Assembly (NCBI GenBank): GCA_047639415.1
Contig: JBLINP010000037.1
Location: 1-23,492 of the forward strand
DNA length: 23,492 nucleotides
Direction of reading: 5' to 3'
From: OFTM34 sp047639415
Lineage (GTDB): Bacteria > Planctomycetota > UBA1135 > GCA-002686595
Positions 7,963 through 15,060 of the stretch are shown here, piece by piece; the stretch's first letter is position 1, and the number at the start of each line of letters is the position of its first letter. The notes below the pieces were generated by a model that had not been told where the DNA came from, searched no databases, and was given only the letters and a program-made list of their open reading frames with translations. The translations under genes were made by a program, and so were the position numbers.

Positions 7963-8406
7963 ATGACACTGCTCCAAACGCTTGAAGCTGATATGAAAGA
8001 CGCCATGCGCGCAAAGAAAGTGCTCGTTCGCGACACTTTGCGCATGGTGCTGGCGGATTTGAAGAATCGCAAAATCGAGCTCGGGCGCGAGCTCGAAGAC
8101 GAGGAGGTCTTGGTCGCAATCGGCAAGGCCAAGAAGTCGCGCTTGGACAGTGCTCAGCAGTACAAGGATGCTGGGCGTGCGGAGCTGGAAGCCAAGGAGC
8201 TCGAGGAGATTGCCGTTATCGACGGCTACCTTCCGCAACAGCTAGGTGAAGATGAAACTCGCGCGATTGTCGAGGGCATCATCAAAGAACTCGGTTTGAC
8301 CGAGAAGAAGCAGATGGGCCAGATCATGAAAGCCGTGATGGCCAAGCATAAAGGCGTCATCGACGGCAAGTTGGTTCAGCGCTTTGCTGGCGAACTGCTC
8401 GGCTGA
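7963..8406 (+). CDS. GatB/YqeY domain protein
   Basis: A 147-residue helical protein of the GatB/YqeY family. The family shares its fold with the tail domain of the GatB amidotransferase subunit that contacts tRNA; free-standing members are linked to amino-acyl-tRNA amidation or tRNA binding, but their exact role is not settled. Supporting blocks are LLQTLEADMKDAMRAKK..VRDTLRMVLADLKN, EEVLVAIGKAKKSRLDSAQQ, GYLPQQLGEDE, and GQIMKAVMAKHKGVIDGK near the end; the length is normal for the family. The ATG at 7963 is supported by a purine-rich AAGGA ending eight bases upstream, inside the end of gyrA. The 4-base gap to gyrA suggests one transcript, ended by the hairpin at 8429. Confidence 0.92.
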   Translation: MTLLQTLEADMKDAMRAKKVLVRDTLRMVLADLKNRKIELGRELEDEEVLVAIGKAKKSRLDSAQQYKDAGRAELEAKELEEIAVIDGYLPQQLGEDETRAIVEGIIKELGLTEKKQMGQIMKAVMAKHKGVIDGKLVQRFAGELLG

Positions 8407-8428
8407 TCGCGCAGTAAGCTCTCAAGTA

Positions 8429-8467
8429 AAACACCTGATCGCGGCAATCTTGCAGCGGTCAGGTGTT
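8429..8467. terminator. Hairpin serving as terminator for convergent genes
   Basis: AAACACCTGA (8429-8438) pairs perfectly with TCAGGTGTTT (8458-8467 region), a 10-bp stem with a roughly 20-base loop that itself has some pairing. On the plus strand it is followed by CGCTTT; on the minus strand by TTTTACTT. It lies between the yqeY stop and the tyrosinase-like stop, so it probably terminates both. Confidence 0.7.
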
Positions 8468-8525
8468 TCGCTTTAACGCGAGTAACGGACGTTCTCTCAC
8501 TCAATGACGAGGGTGAAAGCATCGG

Positions 8526-9392
8526 CTAGATCGTGTAATCGTAGCCCATGGCTCGAATCGAACGCGTCTCTGATTCACTCACTTTCCAGGGAGTCATCAG
8601 CGCAGCGTTGCCCGACAATGTCGGATCGAGACCTACGTTACTGAATTGCCACTCATTCCAGATGCGATCAACCTCGGCCATGTGCAACCAGAACAGCGGA
8701 TCGGCGGGAGCACTGAAGAGTGAGTCCATGGTTCCGCCTACGGCCTGTAAGACGGCGACGTGGCGAGATTCCAAACCCCCGGCCTCGACACTCGTGAACT
8801 TCTCAAAGGTGGTTCGCGACCGAATGGCGTCGATCTGGGCTTGGGAAGGCAATCGTTTCGCCGAGTCGCCCTCTTCTCGAGCCACTTGAACGACCTCGCT
8901 CGAATCTAGGAACGAAACCTCGGGCTTCCAATCTATGAGCCACTCGGGCACCGACTGATGCGTGGTCCAACTCCAAAAGGGGAGCGTGACCTTTGGATTG
9001 ATGGATTGGAGATCGCGCTCGAACTCGCTTAGGAAGATTCGATGCCACGGTAAGAACCGATGCGTGCCATGGAGTTGATGATGCTCCCGGTACTCTTGGA
9101 TGCGCTCGCCTAGGACGCCTTGCTCGATCAGGGACTCGAAGGTTTTCCGAAAGGCGACTTTTTCGCCCCAAGTCATCAAAGCTTGGTTCTTGCGGAACAC
9201 GAGATTCGCGCTCGAGCGAATGGGCGCTCGAAGCTCAGTAATATCCGCGGGGCGAGCAGCAGAAGTCGGCGCGACGACCGGACCGGGCGTGCTGGCGCGT
9301 CCAGGTAATCCAGTGGACTCACCCAAATGGTTGGGAAGGTTCTGTGGGTCGGTCCGCTGAATTCGGCCGGCCACACTGGGATTTTGGGACAT
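8526..9392 (-). CDS. Tyrosinase-fold protein with incomplete type-3 copper ligands
   Basis: A 288-residue protein with the tyrosinase central fold. The CuA half is recognisable: HGTHRFLPWHRIFLSEFE, with His108 and His117 nine apart as in bacterial tyrosinases; His104 or His105 could be the third ligand but lies unusually close. The CuB half has LESRHVAVLQAVGG and ADPLFWLHMAEVDRIWNEWQ. Against the standard H-N-x-x-H-x-x-V-G-G, His211 is kept but the second histidine is Leu215. The usual LHH pair is His237-Met238, so probably one of three CuB ligands remains. Normal members oxidise phenols to quinones with O2; this one may have changed chemistry or lost it. It has no signal peptide; the first 55 residues are proline-rich and low in structure. 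It is divergent from the sigma-kinase-peroxidase unit. Family is secure, activity is doubtful. Confidence 0.85.
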   Translation of the reverse strand: MSQNPSVAGRIQRTDPQNLPNHLGESTGLPGRASTPGPVVAPTSAARPADITELRAPIRSSANLVFRKNQALMTWGEKVAFRKTFESLIEQGVLGERIQEYREHHQLHGTHRFLPWHRIFLSEFERDLQSINPKVTLPFWSWTTHQSVPEWLIDWKPEVSFLDSSEVVQVAREEGDSAKRLPSQAQIDAIRSRTTFEKFTSVEAGGLESRHVAVLQAVGGTMDSLFSAPADPLFWLHMAEVDRIWNEWQFSNVGLDPTLSGNAALMTPWKVSESETRSIRAMGYDYTI

Positions 9393-9698
9393 TGCTACTG
9401 CTTTGCTTTCTATCGGGAGGAATTCAAGCGTGTGCCTATAGATACAAACGTAATGCGGGCGACTACCGTGCCGTTAAAGTTCGAGTATTTGCTCAAGACT
9501 GCTTCTCGGGTCTTTGCTTTTCCCATTTTCGATGTTCGTGCCGAGCTTCGTTTGCGTTGTAGGTGTTAATGGCCTCCATCCTGAATGACGCCCCGCCCTC
9601 TTTTTTGAAAGTCCGTATAGTTGTTTAAAGAGATCGAATCGACCGAAACGCAAATGGGCTCGCGCCTCAGGATTGCGGGGAAAAGAGGGCTTGCTGGA
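9393..9698. other. Divergent intergenic region between tyrosinase-like and sigma factor genes
   Basis: About 300 bases with noticeably lower GC than the flanking genes and several T runs (for example around 9599-9606). It must hold the promoters of both the tyrosinase-like gene and the sigma-kinase unit. I see no convincing -35/-10 pair, dyad or repeat. The sigma reading frame stays open upstream to a TTG at 9621, so part of this region could be coding if an upstream start is used. Confidence 0.4.
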
Positions 9699-10337
9699 AT
9701 GTGGAATGACGTAGCAATGGGTCTTGGCGGAGATGACGGCCGTGGGCGGGCTGGGGACGCCGAAAGTCGCGATTCAGGCGAAATCGAGCCCGTCGAAGGG
9801 CTCGATGGTTCGCCAGAGAGTGCTGGAAGAAGCGAGGATGTGGGCGTCGATTTATTCAATCTGGCGTATGCCGAGCTTTACCGGCTCGCTCAGAGTTTGA
9901 TGAGCGGGCAAGCTCCTCAACACACGCTGCAAGCAACGGCATTGGTAAACGAGGCTTGGGTGCGACTGTCTCGAACCGACGGTCATCGGTGGGAAGGTCG
10001 CGGCCACTTTGTTGCGACGGCGTCGAGAGCGATGAGGTCCGTGCTCGTGGACCACGCTCGCAAGAAGGGCAATCTCAAGCGAAGTGCGCCGGGCGAACGA
10101 GTTCCGCTCGATGACGTTAAGGATTATTTCGAGTCGAAGCATGTCGACATTCTCGAGCTCGATTCCGCGCTTGTCCGACTTGCGAAAATGGATGCGAGCT
10201 TGGTGCAGTTGGTCGAGCTGCGTTACTTCGCGGGATTGACGATTGCTGATACGGCGAAGGCGCTCGGTGTGACCGTGCGAGTCGTGCAGCAGGAGTGGGA
10301 TACAGCAAGGACGTGGCTGTATAAGGAACTGAAATGA
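9699..10337 (+). CDS. ECF-like RNA polymerase sigma factor, kinase-linked planctomycete type
   Basis: A sigma-70 family protein of about 212 residues. Region 2 runs from LFNLAYAELYRLAQ through ATALVNEAWVRLSR to FVATASRAMRSVLVDHARKK. Region 4 is ASLVQLVELRYFAGLTIADT followed by the helix-turn-helix KALGVTVRVVQQEWDTAR. The pattern matches the planctomycete ECF-like group whose genes sit next to Ser/Thr kinases, related to kinase-controlled ECFs such as EcfP of Vibrio parahaemolyticus. The acidic D-x-E-D motif of common ECFs in region 2.2 is absent (QATALVNEA here), as described for phosphorylation-activated ECFs. The stop overlaps the kinase start (ATGA), so the two are translationally coupled. 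The start is uncertain: ATG at 9699 has GAGGG nine bases upstream; ATGs at 9654 and 9717 and a TTG at 9621 are also possible. The N-terminal 50 residues are Gly/Asp/Glu-rich. Confidence 0.9.
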   Translation: MWNDVAMGLGGDDGRGRAGDAESRDSGEIEPVEGLDGSPESAGRSEDVGVDLFNLAYAELYRLAQSLMSGQAPQHTLQATALVNEAWVRLSRTDGHRWEGRGHFVATASRAMRSVLVDHARKKGNLKRSAPGERVPLDDVKDYFESKHVDILELDSALVRLAKMDASLVQLVELRYFAGLTIADTAKALGVTVRVVQQEWDTARTWLYKELK

Positions 10338-12919
10338 ACGCGGATCAGTGGAAGCGACTGAAGGCGTTGCGCGAGCGCGCGCTTGAGTTGAAAGGCGCCC
10401 AGCGCGAAGCTTTCCTGAAGGAGGAATGTCGTGACGATCCGGAGCTGTTGGCTGAGCTCAAACGGCTCTTGGGCGATACGGATATTCCGGACGAATTTCT
10501 CACTCCGCTCGACCTCGAAAAAGTGGTCAACCCGGATTGGCATTATCCAAAGACTTTGGGCGACTTCGAGCTGATCTCCGAGATCGGACGAGGAGGAGTC
10601 GGCGTTGTCTTCCTTGCGAAACAGGCCGGACTCGAGCGCAAGGTTGCGGTCAAAGCGTTGCCACCTTACGTCACTCGCAGTCAACGCGACGTCGATCGAT
10701 TTCAAAGAGAAGGTCATGCCGTCTCTTTGCTTAATCATCCGGGCATCGTTTCGATTTATGCGGTCGGGCAGGATGCAGACACGCCGTACTTTGCGATGGA
10801 GTACGTTGAGGGTCGGACGCTCTTCGATGAGCTGAAGATTCTGCGCGGAGAGGGGGAACCGGGCGAGGAACCGCTACTTCCAGCCTTTGAGTCGAAGACG
10901 TACTTGGCTGAAGCTGTCGCGCTCTGTGTCAAGATTTGCGAAGCGCTTCAATATGCGCACGATCAAGGTGTCGTTCATCGTGACGTGAAGCCGCAAAACT
11001 TGTTGCTCGATAGGGATGGCAATCCGATCCTCGCCGACTTCGGGCTGGCTCGCGTCGAAGAGTACGGAACCATTTCCAGATCGGGAGATGTGCTCGGCAC
11101 GGTTCACTACATGAGCCCCGAGCAGGCGCGCATGGTGAAGGAGACGGTCGATCACCGTACGGACGTGTATTCGATGGGAGTGGTGCTGTATGAGATGCTG
11201 ACTATGGTGCGGCCGTTTGAGGGGACGACCTCGGCAGAAGTTTTGCATCGAATCGCATGGGAAGATCCGAAGCCGGTGCGCGAACGCAACTCGGCGGTCG
11301 CTCGCGATCTCGAAACCATTTGCGATGGCGCGATCACGAAGGATCCGAATCGACGTTATTCGTCGGCGGGTGAGTTGGCCGCGGATCTGACGCGGTTTTT
11401 GGAGCACCGCGCCATCGAGCGAATACCGCCAACTAGTTTCGAACGAGCTCGCGATTGGATGCTCTCCCATCGCAAATACATCGTGGCGGCAGTGTTGATT
11501 CTCGTCGCGACAATCGCTGGTGCACGGGGGCAGCAAATGTGGGCCAGAAAAGAGTTGGCACAGCAAACGCGGGAAGCGGTGATCGCTGCGTTGGATGGTT
11601 TCGACACAATGCAGGCGCAGGAGGTTAAGGCCGTTTTGGAACTAGCGCGCGAACAGGAGAAGGATGGTGCGCTCAGTGAGGGAGAGATCGAATTGATTCG
11701 TCAGCTCGAAGAGCGGTGCTTTGACAGAGTTAGTCAGTTGCGGAGAAAGGGACAAGCCGCGCTCGTGGATCTGCTTAGTGCAAAAAATCGAACCAACCTC
11801 GATATTGCTGATTTCGGCAGAGAGCCACAACTCGTTGAAGGAATCGAAGCGCTGACTTCAGCAGCGGTCCTCTCCGGATCAATTGAGGAATTGGCCGACG
11901 ATTTAGTGCGACTCTCGACTATTTCGCTAACTGTTCGAGTTAGACCCGAAGAGTTCTCGACGAATGCCCGCGTCTATATTCGGCGGCTTGACCCATACAC
12001 CGATACGCTCGGAGAACTTATCGAGATTGGCGCAACGCCGCTTGCCGCGATTCAATTGGCGTCCGGCCATTACAAAATCATTGTAGATCAGCCAGGCATC
12101 GGTTTTGCAGAGCTCAAGCGCTGGTTTCCGCATCGAGGGCAAGCCTACGAAGTCGAGGCTTGGATTCGTCCAGAAGCGAATGAGCTGAATCTGCTGCAGA
12201 ACGGAATGACTCGTGTCGAAGCGAGCTCGTTTGAGCAGCGATATACAGCGGATTCATATTTCGAAGTCCAAGTTGGCAGTTTCCTGATTGATGAAAGCTT
12301 AGTGACGAACGCTGAGTACGAAGAGTTCATGCAAGCGCAGGGGCTGAGTTCGTTAGATAACTGGGGACCGCTAGAAGAACAAACCGAAGATTGGTTAGAG
12401 AGACCCGCTACCCAAGTCTCTATAAGCGATGCTAGGCGCTATGCGGAGTGGAGAGGCAAGCGCTTGGTCACTTACGCGGAATGGCAAATCGCCGCGCGCG
12501 GATCCAAGCAAGACAAGTATCCCTGGGGAAATGAATTTGACCAAACTCGCTTTGATTTATTCAACGTAGGGAAACCCGATCCGTTTGATACGCCGCGTAG
12601 TGAAACAGGCCAGAAATCACAGTACAGGTTTTGGTACGACAAGTACGTGAGGCCAGTGGTTGACGTTCCAACGGATTGCCGAGGGCCACACAATATGCGC
12701 GGATTGCTTGGAAACGTGTGGGAGTGGGCTGATACTTCGACCTTCCGAGTTATCCCGGATGGTTTGATTGCGCAACCTCGGTCGTATATGCGCGTTGGGG
12801 GCTCTTGCGTGACTCACCTTGACTATCTGCAGCGAGAGGGGCTCGCTGTCCACATTTGGGGAAACGATTATGCCCTTATGGATACGGGTTTTCGATGCGC
12901 GAAGAGCGTGAATTACTAA
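10334..12919 (+). CDS. Transmembrane Ser/Thr protein kinase with PEGA-like and SUMF1 (FGE-type) domains
   Basis: An 861-residue receptor-like kinase. Residues 1-70 are a helical leader. The Hanks kinase domain (about 76-360) is complete: glycine loop GRGGVG (85-90), Lys107 in VAVK, HRD at 215-217, DFG at 235-237 and MSPEQA after the activation loop. One transmembrane helix follows at about 382-397. Outside the membrane come a helical stretch (about 403-530), a PEGA-like beta region (531-615, GATPLAAIQLASGHYKIIVD) and a SUMF1/FGE-sulfatase domain (about 620-858; YPWGNEF, MRGLLGNVWEWAD, RVGGSC, GFRCA). The two catalytic cysteines of true formylglycine-generating enzymes are replaced: after GGS the positions are Thr and Leu, with an unrelated Cys825. 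So it is probably a sensor or ligand-binding module, not an FGE. It overlaps the sigma gene by 4 bases and probably phosphorylates that sigma factor. Confidence 0.95.
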   Translation: MNADQWKRLKALRERALELKGAQREAFLKEECRDDPELLAELKRLLGDTDIPDEFLTPLDLEKVVNPDWHYPKTLGDFELISEIGRGGVGVVFLAKQAGLERKVAVKALPPYVTRSQRDVDRFQREGHAVSLLNHPGIVSIYAVGQDADTPYFAMEYVEGRTLFDELKILRGEGEPGEEPLLPAFESKTYLAEAVALCVKICEALQYAHDQGVVHRDVKPQNLLLDRDGNPILADFGLARVEEYGTISRSGDVLGTVHYMSPEQARMVKETVDHRTDVYSMGVVLYEMLTMVRPFEGTTSAEVLHRIAWEDPKPVRERNSAVARDLETICDGAITKDPNRRYSSAGELAADLTRFLEHRAIERIPPTSFERARDWMLSHRKYIVAAVLILVATIAGARGQQMWARKELAQQTREAVIAALDGFDTMQAQEVKAVLELAREQEKDGALSEGEIELIRQLEERCFDRVSQLRRKGQAALVDLLSAKNRTNLDIADFGREPQLVEGIEALTSAAVLSGSIEELADDLVRLSTISLTVRVRPEEFSTNARVYIRRLDPYTDTLGELIEIGATPLAAIQLASGHYKIIVDQPGIGFAELKRWFPHRGQAYEVEAWIRPEANELNLLQNGMTRVEASSFEQRYTADSYFEVQVGSFLIDESLVTNAEYEEFMQAQGLSSLDNWGPLEEQTEDWLERPATQVSISDARRYAEWRGKRLVTYAEWQIAARGSKQDKYPWGNEFDQTRFDLFNVGKPDPFDTPRSETGQKSQYRFWYDKYVRPVVDVPTDCRGPHNMRGLLGNVWEWADTSTFRVIPDGLIAQPRSYMRVGGSCVTHLDYLQREGLAVHIWGNDYALMDTGFRCAKSVNY

Positions 12920-12958
12920 ACAGGTTTGGACTGAATTTAAACTAAGGGGAATTAGCAA

Positions 12959-13492
12959 ATGACTCAGATGAATTGCCAAGTGCACATGATCTTTAAGCCG
13001 GATGCCGCGGGCTATGCGAGTATGGTTGGGAAGTCGTCAAGGCGAGCTGAACTCCTGCTTGAGTTTATGGATGAGCTTTTGCTCATGAGAGGAGACAAGT
13101 CTGACTTTAAGGGCAGGTTTGCTGATGTAGCGATAGACACGGTCGATGGGCGATTCGTTGTGGATTCGCTCGACGAGGTGCTTCGCCCTCTTGTGATTGA
13201 ATACAACGCCTTGTGGAGAGCCTGGAAAATTCAACACAAGGGCGAGAAGCCGGAGAAGGTCGGCAACATTCAAATGGTGAGCGCCGCGAACGAAACAGAT
13301 ATTTATTACTACGCGGATTTGGAGACAGGCGAATCTTGGTGCAGGCGTGGTTTCAATTTGGAGCTTGTCCAACCATCGGGCGGGGTTGTTCCGTTTCGCA
13401 TAGAACGGGATATCGACGAGAAAGACCCCATAACGAAGAAGTTTCACTCAGATGTGAAGCTGACTTTGACCCACGTTCCGATTCAACCGTAG
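12959..13492 (+). CDS. Hypothetical protein between kinase and haem peroxidase
   Basis: I do not recognise this 177-residue protein. The ATG at 12959 has a strong Shine-Dalgarno site (AGGGGA at 12945-12950) eight bases upstream, and the codon use matches the neighbours, so it is very likely a real gene. It starts 39 bases after the kinase stop and ends 46 bases before the peroxidase start, so all are probably one transcript. The sequence is a soluble alpha/beta mix: a helical stretch around residues 25-50 (SSRRAELLLEFMDELLLMRG), a VAIDTVDGRFVVDSLDEV segment, and a beta-rich second half with DIYYYADLETGESWCRRG. No signal peptide, membrane segment, repeat or metal motif is visible. By position it may be a partner or maturation factor of the peroxidase, which is inference only. 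Confidence 0.82.
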   Translation: MTQMNCQVHMIFKPDAAGYASMVGKSSRRAELLLEFMDELLLMRGDKSDFKGRFADVAIDTVDGRFVVDSLDEVLRPLVIEYNALWRAWKIQHKGEKPEKVGNIQMVSAANETDIYYYADLETGESWCRRGFNLELVQPSGGVVPFRIERDIDEKDPITKKFHSDVKLTLTHVPIQP

Positions 13493-13538
13493 AGACCGCA
13501 CGATCGTACTTCCCTTAGCCGCAGCATGGAGAGCCTGT

Positions 13539-14912
13539 ATGAAATTTCCCAACGTCTCGAGCTTCGAGTATCGCCCGCTTTTCCCTGAACTCACAAGGGT
13601 TCCACTGGAGGTCGACGAGCGTCAAATTAAGAAGTTTCGCGAGCTTGCCGAGTCGATGCTTGGCAAGAGTCATGATGAGGATGAGCAAAGTGAAGGTGAG
13701 GACAATCCAAACATACCGGCTGGATACACTTACTTTGGACAATTCGTCGCTCACGATTTGAGTTTCACCGCGTCGAACCGTGTCGGGACTGGTTTTGGCA
13801 AGTTGACGAATATTCGTACGCCGATGTTGGACCTCGACTGCCTCTATGGCGGGGGACCAATGAAGACTCCGATGCTCTATGAACGCCGGCGCGTGAGCCG
13901 CTTCTTAATCGCCGAGCCGAACGATGCTCGTCGACGCAATCATCATCGACCGATCGGCGAAGATTACGATCTTCCAAGAAACGTTATGGGGCACGCGATC
14001 ATTGCTGATCCACGCAATGATTCGAACACGATGGTCTCTCAGATGCATCTCTCCATGATGATGGCGCACAATCGGATCGCCGATGCGCTGCGTCATGAGG
14101 ATGAAAGTGTCAGCGAGATTGATCTCTTCTCTCAAGCACGCAGAGAGTTGGAGTGGACTTACCAGTGGTTGGCGTTGAATGAATACTTGCCTCGCATCGT
14201 CAACGAAAAGCGAGGGAGTTGGGTGCGGGGTGCGCTCGCGGCGAAAGCGGGGGGACACCGTGTCGGCGTCAAGTACTTCAAGCCTTGGACCGCTCCCTTC
14301 TTGCCGAACGAATTTGTCTTCGCAGCGTTTCGTTACGGACACAGTACCGTGCGTCCGTCGTATCGACTGAACACAATGCTCGAGAAGCCATTTCCGATGA
14401 CTCCCAAACGCGGCTGGGAGTCCGCACCCTTCGACAGTCACTTGAGTACGGCAGGCGATTTGCCAAACGCGTGGACGATCGATTGGGATTACTTTTTCGA
14501 CAGCGCGGATGGCGGTGAGAAAACGAAGATCGTGCCCCAACCGTCTCGGTTGATCGATGGACGTCTCTCCTGGTGCATGGGCAATTTGATCGATCCGCGT
14601 GTCAACAGTCAGCCTCTTTTGCCGACGATGACTTTGAGCCACGGCGCGCGCTTGGGCATGCCCTGTGGCGAGCAATTGGCAGATCACCTCGGAGAAAACC
14701 CGCTAGACGAACGAGATACGCCGCTTTGGTTGTGGATGCTTCGGGAGGCGAGGCAAACGGAGGACGGGCGGTGTCTCGGTGCTGTGGCTTCGACGATCGT
14801 GAGCGAGGTTTTGGTCGCGTTGGTCGATGCAGACCCGTGCTCCTATCTTCGTTTGAAACCCGACTTTTTGCCACGCTACGGGACTCTAAACGGGTTGCTC
14901 ACGCGCGGCTAA
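13539..14912 (+). CDS. Animal-type haem peroxidase (peroxidase-cyclooxygenase superfamily)
   Basis: A 457-residue member of the animal haem peroxidase family, which uses H2O2 to oxidise halides, phenols or other donors. The distal site is YTYFGQFVAHDLSF with Gln68 and His72 (Gln91 and His95 in myeloperoxidase). The distal arginine is probably Arg159 in IIADPRNDSN, and the proximal haem ligand is His268 in FAAFRYGHSTVRPSYRL; the DLDCLYGGGP block is also typical. The two residues that bond covalently to haem in mammalian enzymes are missing: Asp94 is Ala71 and Glu242 is Ser162. Haem is therefore probably bound non-covalently. There is no signal peptide, so it seems cytoplasmic. GGAGAG at about 13528-13533 supports the ATG. 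It is the last gene of the sigma-kinase-unknown-peroxidase run. Its donor substrate cannot be told from the sequence. Confidence 0.92.
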   Translation: MKFPNVSSFEYRPLFPELTRVPLEVDERQIKKFRELAESMLGKSHDEDEQSEGEDNPNIPAGYTYFGQFVAHDLSFTASNRVGTGFGKLTNIRTPMLDLDCLYGGGPMKTPMLYERRRVSRFLIAEPNDARRRNHHRPIGEDYDLPRNVMGHAIIADPRNDSNTMVSQMHLSMMMAHNRIADALRHEDESVSEIDLFSQARRELEWTYQWLALNEYLPRIVNEKRGSWVRGALAAKAGGHRVGVKYFKPWTAPFLPNEFVFAAFRYGHSTVRPSYRLNTMLEKPFPMTPKRGWESAPFDSHLSTAGDLPNAWTIDWDYFFDSADGGEKTKIVPQPSRLIDGRLSWCMGNLIDPRVNSQPLLPTMTLSHGARLGMPCGEQLADHLGENPLDERDTPLWLWMLREARQTEDGRCLGAVASTIVSEVLVALVDADPCSYLRLKPDFLPRYGTLNGLLTRG

Positions 14913-14915
14913 GCC

Positions 14916-14958
14916 CCGGATTTGCGAGGAGCGGGTGCGGCAAATCGCTCGTTCTGGC
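14916..14958 (+). repeat. Intergenic hairpin repeat, copy 1
   Basis: It begins CCGGATTTGCGAGG four bases after the peroxidase stop and ends CAAATCGCTCGTTCTGGC. GATTTGC pairs with the later GCAAATC (7 bp). A related element lies at 19105-19153, also just after a stop codon. Both have the order CCGGATTYGCGAGG, a variable loop, then AATC plus GCTCGTTCTG. It may be a dispersed terminator-like or REP-like repeat of this genome; two copies are weak evidence. Confidence 0.45.
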
Positions 14959-15060
14959 ATAGTTCTGGTCCCAGATTTGGACGTGTTCCGTAGGACACGC
15001 TCGTATCGCATTGAAGCGACGACGAGTGACCACGGTGGCACTCATCGAACCGGATTGACT

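Noticed and set aside
10334..12919. Kinase SUMF1 domain as the maturing enzyme of the sulfatase at 17712
   Set aside because: The catalytic cysteine pair of formylglycine-generating enzymes is absent, and the two genes are not adjacent.
13905..14687. Long minus-strand open frame (260 codons) inside the haem peroxidase
   Set aside because: It is the antisense shadow of a gene with intact catalytic residues and is His/Arg-rich without recognisable motifs.
14935..15060. Upstream extension of msrAB by 42 codons
   Set aside because: It would bury the lipoprotein signal peptide inside the protein; the ATG at 15061 gives a proper N-terminus.
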